Positions 44,085-53,350 of a stretch of 64,000 bases of DNA are shown piece after piece. Under the pieces are notes generated by a model that was not told the DNA's origin, did no database searches, and saw only the letters and a list, made by a program, of their open reading frames with translations. Numbering within the stretch: the first letter of the stretch is position 1; every line of letters starts with the position of its first letter. The translations under genes were made by a program, and so were the position numbers. Origin of the DNA: BM003 sp963699835 (GTDB lineage: Bacteria; Pseudomonadota; Gammaproteobacteria; Steroidobacterales; BM003); assembly GCA_963699835.1 (NCBI GenBank), contig CAVOVJ010000003.1:496001-560000 (forward strand), in the 5' to 3' direction.

Positions 44085-44570
44085 TCAGAACAACGCCATC
44101 TCGAGGCCCGCGGCCAGCGTCATTCCCAATTCGCTGCAGGCATGCAGGCCAGCCTGGTCGAGTTCGCCGCGAACGATCACCGGCTCGGCAACCTCGCGAA
44201 ACCGATAACCCGGAGCGATGCGGCGAATGGCGTTCAGGGCGCCGGTGCCGTCGTTGCCGCAACCAATGAAAATCGCATAAGGCAGGCCTTCTGTCTTGCC
44301 TTCGCAAGGGTAGAAAGTGCGATCGAAAAAATCCTTGAGCGCGCCCGACATGTAGCCGAAGTTTTCCGGGGTGCCAAGAATCAGGCCGTCGGCCCACAGC
44401 AGGTCTTCGGCGTCGGCATCGAACGCACGGCGCATGCGCACGACGACTCCGCTAATCGCGTCATCGGTGGCACCTTCGTAGACGGCCTGGGCCATTTTTT
44501 CGTTTTTCACGCCCTGAGTGTGAAAAACGATCAACAGATGTCTGGTTTCGCTGGATTCGTCTGAACTCAT
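44085..44570 (-). CDS. Flavodoxin-fold (NAD(P)H-dependent FMN reductase-like) protein
   Basis: 161 residues from ATG 44570. FMN-binding pattern: LLIVFHTQGVKNEKMAQAV in the phosphate loop, LILGTPENFGYMSGALKDFFDRTFYP and FIGCGNDGTGALNAIRRI. The frame is open upstream to 44669 but the flavodoxin fold starts at about S-E-T-R-H-L-L-I-V. A cytoplasmic FMN protein of unknown partner. Confidence 0.85.
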   Translation of the reverse strand: MSSDESSETRHLLIVFHTQGVKNEKMAQAVYEGATDDAISGVVVRMRRAFDADAEDLLWADGLILGTPENFGYMSGALKDFFDRTFYPCEGKTEGLPYAIFIGCGNDGTGALNAIRRIAPGYRFREVAEPVIVRGELDQAGLHACSELGMTLAAGLEMALF

Positions 44571-44845
44571 TGGGGTTTGTCTTCGGTTCTCAAGTGATGG
44601 CAGGCTTATTGCCGGGCGGCCGCTTTTTCCACGGGCGTGGTTCGATCCGTCGTCTGCGGCAACGGCCATTCCTGTGGCGCCGATGCTTGCGCGGGAGATG
44701 ATAGTATCCGCGCACCAGATGCGCTAACGGTTGTTGAGGTCTGCAACACAGCCGCCAGGTGGGTATGCAGTGGATCGTCGCGGCGGCATCCAATCCCGGG
44801 ACGGCGTATAAGAAATTTTCCGCGGCAATCGGGGAGTGACGGACC

Positions 44846-45676
44846 GTGAAAAATCTCAGAGGCAGGGTCGCCGTGGTGACCGGAGCCGGGTCCGGAATCG
44901 GCAGGGCAGTCGCGGGTGAGCTCGCCCGTCAGGGATGTCATGTTGCGCTGGCTGACGTGAACGAGGCAGGACTTGCAGAGACTCTCCAGGGATTGCTGGG
45001 TTTGCCGGTAACCGTCACCACCCACATCGTGGACGTTGCCAGGCGGGATGCGGTCGAGCGGCTCGCTGGCGAGGTGATCGAACGTCACGGCGCGGCCCAA
45101 ATCCTCGTTAATAACGCCGGTGTTGCGGTTGCCGAGCGCGCGGAAAATATCCCGTATGAAGATTTCGAGTGGCTGATGGGCATCAATTTCTGGGGCGTCG
45201 TCTACGGGTGCACCGCGTTTCTGCCGCATATGAGGGCGGCCGGAGAAGGTCATATCGTCAATATCTCGAGCATATTCGGGCTGATCGGGATGCCGACCCA
45301 GGCGGCCTACAATGCGTCCAAATTCGCGGTGAGAGGATATACGGAAGCGCTCGACCAGGAGTTGGCGAATACGCCGATCCGGGTATCCTGCGTGTGTCCC
45401 GGTGGCATACGCACGGCAATCGTGCGCAACGCGCGCGTTCCCGGCGTTTCTGGCACGATGCCTGCAAAGAACGAACTCGCCGGCACTTTCGACAAGCTCG
45501 CCCGGACCAGCGCTGAAGAGGCGGGCGCCACGATAGTACGCGGCATCCTGAAGGACACTAAGCGAATCCTCATTGGTGCAGACGCGCGCATGATCAGTCT
45601 TATTGTCCGGCTGTTTCCGGTCGCATATCCGGCATTATTGCGTCGTCTGATGCCGGCTCCGGGTATCAACAAGTAG
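44846..45676 (+). CDS. SDR-family oxidoreductase
   Basis: 276-residue classical SDR from GTG 44846: TGAGSGIG at about 12-19, NNAGVAV, SSIFGLIGMPTQAAYNASK with the YxxxK pair, and CPGGIRTAIVRNA. The C-terminal ~45 residues (IGADARMISLIVRLFPVAYPALLRRL) form a hydrophobic-basic tail that may attach to membrane, as in SDRs acting on lipids. Substrate unknown. Confidence 0.88.
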   Translation: MKNLRGRVAVVTGAGSGIGRAVAGELARQGCHVALADVNEAGLAETLQGLLGLPVTVTTHIVDVARRDAVERLAGEVIERHGAAQILVNNAGVAVAERAENIPYEDFEWLMGINFWGVVYGCTAFLPHMRAAGEGHIVNISSIFGLIGMPTQAAYNASKFAVRGYTEALDQELANTPIRVSCVCPGGIRTAIVRNARVPGVSGTMPAKNELAGTFDKLARTSAEEAGATIVRGILKDTKRILIGADARMISLIVRLFPVAYPALLRRLMPAPGINK

Positions 45677-45869
45677 TTGCGTGGCAGCGCGGGAGCATGG
45701 TAAGTCCCTGTTTTTTTTCGCGGCCGGGTTTACCGGCCCTACCGGTCATCTGTTAGACTTGCGTCCTGTCGATTAGGGGGCGGCCGGGTCGTTGTATCCG
45801 GGTAAGGTTGGGCGGGGCCGATAAATAGCGCTGCGTTGCCGGTCACGAGTTGGTTAGGACGAGAAACTA

Positions 45870-46568
45870 ATGACGCGATGGATTGAGCGAGCATTCTGGG
45901 GTGCCGGCATTGCTTTGATGTTGGTGTATGGGGCGATTCGTGTCGATGGCGAAGTCGGCCGTCAACGCGGTCTTATTGCGTTTCAGAACGCCCACGCATC
46001 GACGGCGACCGGCGAGGCCGACGTTGCTAAATATGAAAACGTTCCCGAGCCGGACAAGTCGTTGTGGAACGCCAAGCGCGTCAAAGACTACGAAGCCAGT
46101 CTTGATGCCGACATGGCGCCGCCACGTGGTGTCCTCGAAATTCCCGATCTCAAACTCGAAGTCCCCATTTATGCCGGAACCACCGAGCTTGTGCTCAATC
46201 GCGGCGTGGGTCTTATCGACGGAACCGCACGACTTAACAAGGGCGGCAATACCGGGTTGTCGAGCCATCGCGACGGCTACTTCCGGGTCCTGAAAGATAT
46301 CGAGAAAGGTGATGCGATCATCGTCGACAGTCCGCGTGGAAAGATGACCTACCGCGTCAGCGAGACCTTCGTTCTCGACAAAATGGATGACAGCGTGCTC
46401 GACCCGACTCCGGAGCCGACAGTGACGTTGGTGACCTGCTACCCGTTTTATTTTGTCGGGCATGCCCCAAAACGATTTATTGTACGCGCCGTCCTCGAGG
46501 AGAATCCCGAGGCGTCGCAAACCACGGATCTCGCTCAATCCGCTCCGAATGCGGTCGCTGAGAACTAG
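45870..46568 (+). CDS. Class D-type sortase
   Basis: 232 residues. An N-terminal transmembrane anchor (residues 8-24), linker, then the sortase beta-barrel with the catalytic His133 (SSHRDGYFR), Cys190 (TLVTCYPFYFVG) and Arg202 (PKRFIVRA), the class D arrangement. Sortases cleave a sorting motif and join the protein to a nucleophile, at the outer face of the inner membrane here. The organism is Gram-negative. The next gene encodes a protein with an LPXTA-like C-terminal signal, its likely substrate. Confidence 0.9.
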   Translation: MTRWIERAFWGAGIALMLVYGAIRVDGEVGRQRGLIAFQNAHASTATGEADVAKYENVPEPDKSLWNAKRVKDYEASLDADMAPPRGVLEIPDLKLEVPIYAGTTELVLNRGVGLIDGTARLNKGGNTGLSSHRDGYFRVLKDIEKGDAIIVDSPRGKMTYRVSETFVLDKMDDSVLDPTPEPTVTLVTCYPFYFVGHAPKRFIVRAVLEENPEASQTTDLAQSAPNAVAEN

Positions 46569-46622
46569 CACATACGGGGCTGGCGGGAGTTTATGAAAAC
46601 AACAGGACAGGAGAGAAAATTA

Positions 46623-47223
46623 ATGAAAAGCAGATGCCTCATCGCTCTTACGGCGCTGATCGGTCTGGGGATGTCGCAGGCGAGTATTGCGCAGAACAGA
46701 ACCTGTAGCGATATAGATTTCACGCCAGAAGCGCTTTCGATGTACCCGGATCTTGCCAGCGCATGTCAGGCTGTCGTGTACAAGGACGGCAGAGAGTATG
46801 TCATGGTTGTTGGCAGGGTCCTGGCCGTGCGTGGCGGCGGCAAACATGTCAACCTGCAGTTCAAGGATGGCGGCCGTTACTGGATCAACCCGAACGAAAA
46901 CCAGAATATCACGCTGCTGCCGGTTGGTGGTGTGCCGGAACAGTCGACAGCCAACTGGTTCAGGCGAGAACCGGATCAAGCCGTCGGAACTCGTGCGCGG
47001 CATGGAGCTCGGAATCTATTTGCCGACCGATACCTGGGCGATCCACTTCGAAGAAGCAGATGAAGTGTATGTGCCGGTTGTTATGACCCCGGTCGAGACC
47101 ATCGAGATCATCGAACTCGAGCCGATGCCGACTACGGCGAGCCCGGTTCCGCTGATTGGTTTGCTGGGTGGTTTGTTTGCGCTGATCGGTGCCGGCTTTA
47201 CGTTCGTCCGCCGTCGCGGTTGA
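46623..47223 (+). CDS. Sortase substrate with MPTTAS sorting signal (frameshifted)
   Basis: About 200 residues with a signal peptide (MKSRCLIALTALIGLGMSQASIAQ) and a mature domain of unknown family, with a Cys pair at CSDID/ACQAVVY and VMVVGRVLAVRGGGKHVNLQF. One C too many in CC at 46971-46972 breaks the frame; removing it gives NWFRRERIKPSELVRGMELG. The C terminus is a sorting signal: MPTTASP, a hydrophobic helix (PLIGLLGGLFALIGAGFTF) and RRRG. ATG 46623 is favoured over 46593 because AGGAGA lies eight bases upstream. Confidence 0.82.
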
Positions 47224-47253
47224 ACGTTTCCGACCTCTGAGTCGGTGTAGGAC

Positions 47254-47289
47254 AAAGCGCGTCGCCGTGTTTCGGCGACGCGCTTTTTT
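47254..47289 (+). terminator. Rho-independent terminator after the sortase substrate gene
   Basis: AAAGCGCGTCGCCG (47254-47267) pairs with CGGCGACGCGCTTT across a five-base loop, and is followed by a T6 run. It lies 31 bases after the stop; the A/T-flanked stem makes it nearly symmetrical and it may also serve the convergent Prx-Grx gene. Confidence 0.88.
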
Positions 47290-47360
47290 GTGCCCGGACC
47301 ACTTCCGGTATAGCGATCCGCGATCCGCTCCTCAATCCGATCGGCAAACTCCCTGCCGGA

Positions 47361-48104
47361 TCAGGCAGCCTTTTCTTTCGCGAGGTACTGCTCGAGGTCG
47401 TCCGCGCCGCCAATCTTCGTGCCGTTGACGAATATCTGCGGAAACGTGGTCGCCCCGGCTACCGCACGCAATGTCGTGTCGGTGTAATCGCGATTCAGGA
47501 CCAGTTCCTCGAAGTCGATACCCGCATCGCGCAACAAGCCCTTGGCGCGAACGCAGAACGGACAACCCTCACGGCTCAGGACGGTGACGTCGGCCGGTGA
47601 CGAGGCGCCCGGAGCGACGTAGGCCAGCATCGTGTCGGCATCGGAAACCTCGAACGGGTCGCCCGGATTGTCGGGCTCGATGAACATCTTCTCTACGATG
47701 CCGTCGCGCACCAGCATCGAGTAGCGCCAGGAGCGCTTGCCGAAACCGAGATCTTCCTTGCCGACCAGCATGCCCATGCCCGCGGTGAAATCGCCGTTTC
47801 CATCCGGCAGGAACGTAATCCGATCCGCGTTCTGACTTCTTTTCCACTCGTTCATTACGAATGCGTCGTTGACCGAGACGCAGATCACCTCGTCGACTCC
47901 GTTCGCTTGCAGTGCGGGAGTCAGCTGGTTGTAGCGCGGCACGTGAGCGGATGAGCACGTCGGGGTAAATGCGCCCGGCAACGAGAACACGACGATGGTC
48001 TTGCCGCCGAAAATGTCCTTGCTCGTCACTTCGACCCACTCGTGGTCGCGGCGGGTGCGGAACGTGACGTCGGGAATTCGTTTTCCTTCGATATTGTCAA
48101 GCAT
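47361..48104 (-). CDS. Peroxiredoxin-glutaredoxin fusion
   Basis: 247 residues. The N-terminal Prx5-type domain (1-165) carries the peroxidatic Cys in PGAFTPTCSSAHVP; the C-terminal glutaredoxin domain (about 172-245) carries CPFC and TTFPQIFVNG. Such hybrids, as in Haemophilus and Vibrio, reduce peroxides with glutathione. AGGAG precedes the ATG. It lies downstream of dps on the same strand and faces oxyR across a shared control region. Confidence 0.93.
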   Translation of the reverse strand: MLDNIEGKRIPDVTFRTRRDHEWVEVTSKDIFGGKTIVVFSLPGAFTPTCSSAHVPRYNQLTPALQANGVDEVICVSVNDAFVMNEWKRSQNADRITFLPDGNGDFTAGMGMLVGKEDLGFGKRSWRYSMLVRDGIVEKMFIEPDNPGDPFEVSDADTMLAYVAPGASSPADVTVLSREGCPFCVRAKGLLRDAGIDFEELVLNRDYTDTTLRAVAGATTFPQIFVNGTKIGGADDLEQYLAKEKAA

Positions 48105-48148
48105 GGTTTGTTCTCCTGTTCAGTTAAGCAAAATGTCAATGGTCGAAT

Positions 48149-48624
48149 CTATGCGGCCTTTTCGATCAGGCTGCGCAGCATCCAGGCGTTTTTTTCATGC
48201 ACCTGCATGCGCTGGGTGAGGAGGTCCGCGCTGGGTTCGTCGGCGGCAGCCTCAACGATCGGGAATACCTCGCGCGCGGTTCTTGCCACGGTCTCCTGGG
48301 CAGTCACGAGCGCGGCAACCATAGCCTGGGCGTCGTGTGTGCCGGCGTCGTCGCGGATCGACGTGAGCTTCTGGAACTCACCGTAGCTGCCCGGAGCGGG
48401 GTGTCCCAGCGCGCGTATGCGCTCGGCAATTTCGTCCACGGCAAGGGCAAGCTCGGTGTACTGCTCCTCGAACAACTGATGCAGCGTCACGAACATCGGG
48501 CCGGTGACGTTCCAGTGGAATTGTGCGTTTTCAGATAAAGCGTATAGCTGTCCGCCAGAAGCCGACTCAGGCCCGCTGCAATTTTGACGCGGTCGTCGTC
48601 GCTGATTCCGATGTCGATAGTCAT
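48149..48624 (-). CDS. dps: Dps, DNA-binding ferritin-like protein (one-base frameshift)
   Basis: About 158 residues after repair. The N-terminal part from ATG 48624 reads to LYLKTHN and then loses frame at about 48519; adding one T to the TT there restores KTHNFHWNVTGPMFVTLH, the signature of Dps with its ferroxidase His. The rest contains FEEQYTELALAVDEIAERIRALG (second ferroxidase block). Dps stores iron and protects DNA from peroxide. Upstream lies the candidate OxyR palindrome. Confidence 0.9.
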
Positions 48625-48700
48625 GTCACTGTCTCCTGATTAATGTGCGTGTGGAAGATGCTAGGGCTTGATGATTAACATGTAAAACAGAATAAATAAG

Positions 48701-48716
48701 TTATAGTAATCTATAA
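48701..48716. promoter_or_regulatory. Candidate OxyR operator
   Basis: TTATAG-TAAT-CTATAA is a perfect 16-bp palindrome in an AT-rich stretch between the divergent dps and oxyR starts. It fits the LysR-type T-N11-A half-site pattern and the ATAG...CTAT flavour of OxyR sites, though the arm spacing is shorter than the E. coli consensus. Confidence 0.5.
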
Positions 48717-48786
48717 AAACGATTATAATTCGAGGCATTGTCGACTCATGCCCGGCGTTTTGTCAGGCCAACCCGGAGATCCCTGT

Positions 48787-49726
48787 ATGGTCGAGAATCG
48801 TTCACGCCAGCCTACGCTACGACAACTTCGTTATTTTCTTGCGCTGGTCGAGCTAGCAGCATTTCGGTCGTGCCGCGGAGGCGTGTTTCGTCAGCCAGTC
48901 CGCGTTTAGCAATGCAATCCAGGAACTCGAGGCGACCCTGGGGCGACAACTCGTGGATCGGACCAACCGGCGTGTCACGATCACCGCGACCGGGCAGGAA
49001 ATAGCCGTCCAGGCGCGCCTGTGTCTGCGCGATGTCGAGGCGCTGGTCGAAATGGCACGCCGCGACGACGAGCCTCTCGCGGGTCGTCTCAGGCTTGGCG
49101 TCATTCCGACCATTGCACCGTTCATGTTGCCGCCATTGTTGCCGGAGCTGCGGCGGCGTTTCGACAAGTTGCAGCTTTTGCTGGTCGAGGGCCAGACCCT
49201 GGAATTACATGAGCGATTGCTGCGTGGAGATCTCGACGCCATCCTGATTGCCTTGCCCTTCGAGCTGGCCCATGTCGAGGTAATGCCACTGTTCAGGGAG
49301 GGGTTTCGGCTGGCGTGCCGCAGCGATACGACCCTGGTCGACCCGGAAAATTACCGCTTCAACCGCCTGAATGCCGAGTCGGTGATGTTGCTGGAGGACG
49401 GGCATTGTCTGCGCGACCACGCGATGGCCGCATGCCGGGTCAGAAACACCGACACGGTCAGCCGATTCGCTGCCACCAGTATCTTGACGCTGATCGAAAT
49501 GGTCGATGCGGATCTCGGCGTTACATTTTTGCCGGAAATGGCAGAGGGCTCGGCATTGCTGCGACAAACGCGGGTTAAGACCTTTCCGCTGAACGAGCGC
49601 GGGTATCGTGAGATCGCGCTGCTGTGGCGCAGCGCCAGCGGCCGTGGCGAGGAGTTCCGGATGCTGGGTGAGTTCCTCGGCGGATTCGCGAACAAGAAAA
49701 AGCGACGCCGGGCAGCCAGGTCCTGA
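48787..49726 (+). CDS. oxyR: LysR-family hydrogen peroxide regulator OxyR (frameshifted in the N terminus)
   Basis: About 312 residues after repair. From ATG 48787 the frame reads TLRQLRYFLALVELA and breaks at about 48858; dropping one base (A) gives AHFGRAAEACFVSQSAFSNAIQELE, the OxyR helix-turn-helix. The redox cysteines are in LEDGHCLRDHAMAAC, spaced as Cys199 and Cys208 of E. coli OxyR. Context with Dps and Prx-Grx agrees. Confidence 0.9.
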
Positions 49727-49765
49727 GTCCGGCGCGCACGACCGCGGGCCGGATGGCAAACCGGC

Positions 49766-49779
49766 TTGATCCATATCAA
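49766..49779 (+). promoter_or_regulatory. FNR/DNR box upstream of the nor operon
   Basis: TTGATCCATATCAA matches the FNR/DNR consensus TTGAT-N4-ATCAA perfectly, 127 bases before the start of the small membrane protein gene that leads into norC. A DNR-type regulator is encoded at 52447-53187. Confidence 0.82.
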
Positions 49780-49905
49780 GGCCATTCCGATGCACGATGT
49801 GACCCAATGGATCGCGTCGCCATGCGACGGCGCGGGAAAGATGCGGTGTCGTGTTATTGCTATGGCACCGCGGGCTTCCTGTTACGGACAGGAGGCGGTT
49901 TCCAT

Positions 49906-50258
49906 ATGCAGGTTGAGCAGATCCTCTGGGGCACGATAGCCGCCGGGCTGGTCGTGATGTTTGGCGGTGGCTACGCCGCTTTGCTGGCTTGGGACGACTC
50001 CGCGACAGCCGCCATCTGATTTGGATTGCGTACGCCTGTTACGCGGCCCTGATAGCGGCCTCGTGGATGCTGGCATCGGCATTGGCCCTGGAGGGCCGCT
50101 GGCAGGTGCTGATCCTATTGCTGCTGTTCGGCTACCTGGTGGCCCCGCCGGCGATCTGGCGGCTATGTGTGGCAACCCACGCCGATAACGCCGCATCGAA
50201 GGTGCGGAGTCTGACGCCCGAGGTATTACGCGAGGCGAAAGGGGAAGGATATGAGTAG
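49906..50258 (+). CDS. Small membrane protein upstream of norC (frameshifted)
   Basis: About 117 residues from ATG 49906 (GGAGG upstream). The first part MQVEQILWGTIAAGLVVMFGGGYAALLAW is a membrane segment; the frame then shifts in about 49980-50015 and continues RHLIWIAYACYAALIAASWMLASALALEG with two more membrane segments and a polar tail. The stop overlaps the norC ATG. I do not recognise a named family; position suggests a role in NorCB assembly or function. Confidence 0.6.
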
Positions 50259-50856
50259 CAACGCACCTTGGTGGTCCAGCGAGGACGTATGGCGGAAACT
50301 CGCGATCTGGGTGACTGCCGCGATGGCAGTGATACTGGTATTTCTGACGTTCGACACCGTTTCTCAAATCGTGGCGGGCGGCGAACGGGTGCCTGGATAC
50401 GATGTGATCAATCAGCGGGTCTACTATCGGCATGACGATGAGCGCGGTTTCCAGGTGCCGGTAATCGGTGACGAGGCGCCCTTGTTCGGCAAGATGCTTA
50501 CGGCTACTGAAGCAGAGGCACTTGTTACCCACGGCAAACTCCTTGTGCAATCCAAAAACTGCATGAATTGCCACACCCTGCTGGGCAATGGCGCCTATTA
50601 CGCCCCCGACCTGACCAAGGCATGGCTCGATCCAGGCTGGGCGGCGGAGTCTGTCAGGGAGCAGGTGATGGTGAGTTTTCTGACCGATCCGGGCGGTAAC
50701 GCACGAACCTATGGCACAAACCGGCGCATGCCCAATCTCGACCTGAGCGAAGACGATGCGCGGGCAATTATCGCTTTCCTGAAGTGGATGTCGACGATCG
50801 ATACCAACGGTTTTCCCGCGGGATTTACACCGATCCGACAGGAGGGCGACCAATGA
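50251..50856 (+). CDS. norC: Nitric oxide reductase subunit C (cytochrome c)
   Basis: 201 residues. One N-terminal transmembrane anchor (about 14-34) and a periplasmic cytochrome c domain with CMNCH (about residue 97), a distal Met in RRMPNLDLSEDD. Passes electrons to NorB for NO reduction to N2O. ATG 50251 overlaps the preceding gene; its TGA overlaps the norB ATG. Confidence 0.94.
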   Translation: MSSNAPWWSSEDVWRKLAIWVTAAMAVILVFLTFDTVSQIVAGGERVPGYDVINQRVYYRHDDERGFQVPVIGDEAPLFGKMLTATEAEALVTHGKLLVQSKNCMNCHTLLGNGAYYAPDLTKAWLDPGWAAESVREQVMVSFLTDPGGNARTYGTNRRMPNLDLSEDDARAIIAFLKWMSTIDTNGFPAGFTPIRQEGDQ

Positions 50857-52328
50857 GCGCCATAGGGATTCTCGACAGTTCCAATCTCAATAGCGGCCAG
50901 AAGGTCGCGGTAAAGTATTTCACGGTCGCGATGGTCTTGTTTCTCGCGCAATGCATTTTCGGTTTGCTCGCCGGTTTTCAGTTCATCGTCCCTGCTTTTC
51001 TGTACGAAGTGCTGGATTTCAGCGTCAACCGGATGGTGCACATCAATGCAATGATCGTGTGGATGCTGTTCGGTTTTATCGGCTCGGTCTACTGGCTCGT
51101 CGAGGACGAGTCGGGAACCACGCTGGTCGGCGCAAAACTGGCTAACCTGAACTTTTGGGTGCTGACGCTGGCGGTCACGGTGGTCGTGCTTGTCTATCTG
51201 ATCGTGCAGACCGGGAGCGGGGATAAGTTTTCGATCTGGTTTATTAACGAGGGCCGCGAATACATCGAGGCCCCGCGTTGGGCCGATATAGGTATCGTTC
51301 TTTGTGTACTGATATTTTTCTACAACGTCGCGGCGACGTTCATGAAAGGGAAGTGGAGCGGGATATCCGGAGTGCTTGTGCTTGACCTGGTCGCGCTTGC
51401 GGGTCTTTACGTAGCGGGTATGTTTTTTACTCCCAATGTGTCGCTCGATCAGCACTGGTGGTGGTGGGTAATCCATCTCTGGGTCGAGGCCACCTGGGAA
51501 GTGCTGGTTGGTTGCGTGATGGCGTGGGGCCTGATCAAAACACTGGGCGCGCGACGTAAGGTGGTTACGACCTGGTTATACATCGAAGTCGCGCTGATGT
51601 TCGGTTCCGGCATCCTCGGTCTCGGCCATCATTATTTCTGGATCGGCACGCCTGAATACTGGTTCACGATCGGTGGGTTCTTCTCGGCGCTGGAACCAAT
51701 ACCGCTGGTCGCGATGGTCGTGCATGCGGTCTATGATGCCGGCCGCCACGGTTTCCAGAGCAGCAACCATCCGGCGCTGGCGTGGTTGATTGCGCACGCA
51801 TTCGGCAATTTTTTCGGCGCGGGCGTTTGGGGCTTCATGCACACGCTGCCGCAGATTAATCTGTATACGCATGGAACCCAGTGGACGGCGTCGCATGGAC
51901 ACCTGGCGTTTTTCGGCGCTTACGCGACGATTATCATCGCGGTCATTTACATTGCCCAGCAGAAGTGGCGGGGCAATGTATGGATGTCGGAGAGTCTTGC
52001 CGGAGCATGGCGCTGGAAATGGGCGCTGGCCCTGACCCACATCGGCGTGATCGGCATGACCGTTGCGTTGCTGATCGCGGGCTATGAGCAGTCATTCATC
52101 GAGCGCGCAATCGGTGGCTCTACCTGGGGCGGGTATTTCGCCGCACAGGTGCATCCGTGGTTCGTAAGTTCGATGCACTGGCGCATGTTGTTCGGCGTCG
52201 TGACGACTCTTGGGGTACTGGTCCTGTTGTGGGACCTGGCGGTCATCGGCAAGGGCGAGGTTCGCAGCGCAAAGAAGATTACACCGCTCGAGCACTTCGC
52301 ATCGGGCGATGCGGTGGCCCCGGCCTGA
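50853..52328 (+). CDS. norB: Nitric oxide reductase subunit B
   Basis: 491 residues, about twelve transmembrane helices. Heme-copper-oxidase fold with heme and FeB ligands in HINAMIVWMLFG, HLWVEATWEV, LGHHYFWIGTPEYW and HGHLAFFGAYA; Glu in WVEATWEV is one of the NorB-specific glutamates. Catalyses 2 NO + 2 e- + 2 H+ to N2O. Start ATG 50853 (ATGA overlap with norC). Confidence 0.95.
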   Translation: MSAIGILDSSNLNSGQKVAVKYFTVAMVLFLAQCIFGLLAGFQFIVPAFLYEVLDFSVNRMVHINAMIVWMLFGFIGSVYWLVEDESGTTLVGAKLANLNFWVLTLAVTVVVLVYLIVQTGSGDKFSIWFINEGREYIEAPRWADIGIVLCVLIFFYNVAATFMKGKWSGISGVLVLDLVALAGLYVAGMFFTPNVSLDQHWWWWVIHLWVEATWEVLVGCVMAWGLIKTLGARRKVVTTWLYIEVALMFGSGILGLGHHYFWIGTPEYWFTIGGFFSALEPIPLVAMVVHAVYDAGRHGFQSSNHPALAWLIAHAFGNFFGAGVWGFMHTLPQINLYTHGTQWTASHGHLAFFGAYATIIIAVIYIAQQKWRGNVWMSESLAGAWRWKWALALTHIGVIGMTVALLIAGYEQSFIERAIGGSTWGGYFAAQVHPWFVSSMHWRMLFGVVTTLGVLVLLWDLAVIGKGEVRSAKKITPLEHFASGDAVAPA

Positions 52329-52350
52329 ACACAGTCCTCGGCAGCACAGC

Positions 52351-52373
52351 GGCGGCGCCAGCCGGGCGCCGCC
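52351..52373 (+). terminator. GC-rich hairpin after norB, possible terminator or attenuator
   Basis: GGCGGCGCC (52351-52359) and GGCGCCGCC (52365-52373) form a perfect 9-bp stem with a five-base loop, 23 bases after the norB stop. There is no T run, so termination is uncertain; it may only reduce read-through into the regulator gene. Confidence 0.35.
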
Positions 52374-52446
52374 GCGGCGGCAGGAGGCCGCAGTCTAAAT
52401 GTGGTCCGGATCGATCCGGTTTTGTATTCCAGCGAGGCGATAAAGC

Positions 52447-53187
52447 ATGTCGCTACCACCGCAAGGACCGCTGTGCTTAAATCCCGAGACTATGGGGATT
52501 GTGGGTCAGCAGGCGAATACTCTACGTCAGCACTACTTGTTCAGCGGTCTGTCGGATCGTTTGTTCGAGGCGATTGCGACGGCGTCTTCGGTGCGCCGCT
52601 ATGACGATGGGGAACTCGTATTCCAGCAAGGCGGAACCGCCCAGGCTTTCTTCGTCGTTTCCCGGGGTGCGGTCGAACTCTATGCGATCGCCGAAGACGG
52701 GCATAAAAAGACCATCGAAGTGTTGCAGCGCGGACAGAGTTTTGCCGAGGCGCTGACCTTCATGACACCGGCGAGATATCCGGTCACAGCACAGGCACTC
52801 GGCCCGATCGAGTTGTTTCACATACCCTGCGATAAATACCGCGATCAGCTCGCCAATGACGTATCTGCCTGTCTGCGGCTTGTCGCGAGGCTGTGCCAGC
52901 ATCTGCATTCGAGGGTGGTCGACCTCGAGTATCAGGCGATCCACTCCGCGCGGGAGCGGTTGGTGTTGTTCCTGCTTTCCCGGCTTCCGCACGAGGATAC
53001 AGCGAGCCCGGTATTGTTGATGGAGCTCCCGCGCCAGGTAATCGCGTCGCGTATCGGCGTCCAGCCCGAGACGTTGTCGCGGCTGCTGCGGCAGATGATG
53101 GACGAAAACCTGGTCGAAGTGAGCGGGCGGACCATCAAGGTGCTGGACCTGCCGCGCCTGCGCTCGGAAATTGGCGACATTCACTAG
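52447..53187 (+). CDS. dnr: CRP/FNR-family regulator, DNR type
   Basis: 246 residues: cyclic-nucleotide-binding-like sensor domain (about 30-150, GELVFQQGGTAQAFFVVSRGAVELY), dimerisation helix, and a winged helix-turn-helix with RIGVQPETLSRLLRQM. The E-x-x-S-R recognition pattern matches FNR/DNR specificity for TTGAT-N4-ATCAA. It lacks the N-terminal cysteine cluster of FNR, so it is more like DNR/NnrR, which respond to NO through heme. It sits between norB and nirS, each preceded by matching boxes. Confidence 0.85.
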   Translation: MSLPPQGPLCLNPETMGIVGQQANTLRQHYLFSGLSDRLFEAIATASSVRRYDDGELVFQQGGTAQAFFVVSRGAVELYAIAEDGHKKTIEVLQRGQSFAEALTFMTPARYPVTAQALGPIELFHIPCDKYRDQLANDVSACLRLVARLCQHLHSRVVDLEYQAIHSARERLVLFLLSRLPHEDTASPVLLMELPRQVIASRIGVQPETLSRLLRQMMDENLVEVSGRTIKVLDLPRLRSEIGDIH

Positions 53188-53268
53188 CGTTCTCACGCAC
53201 TTTACAGCTGCACCGCGAATGCAAGGTATGGCCTGATCGGTTGTATCTGCTCACAGCTGTTCCCTCGA

Positions 53269-53282
53269 TTGACTCATATCAA
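53269..53282 (+). promoter_or_regulatory. FNR/DNR box upstream of nirS
   Basis: TTGACTCATATCAA has one mismatch to TTGAT-N4-ATCAA and lies 69 bases before the nirS start, a normal distance for an activator site. Confidence 0.78.
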
Positions 53283-53350
53283 GGTGGCCACCCGGCGCAC
53301 TTGCTAGCGTCTGAGTCAGGCAGGTGCCATCTCAATCGGGGAGTGTGGAA

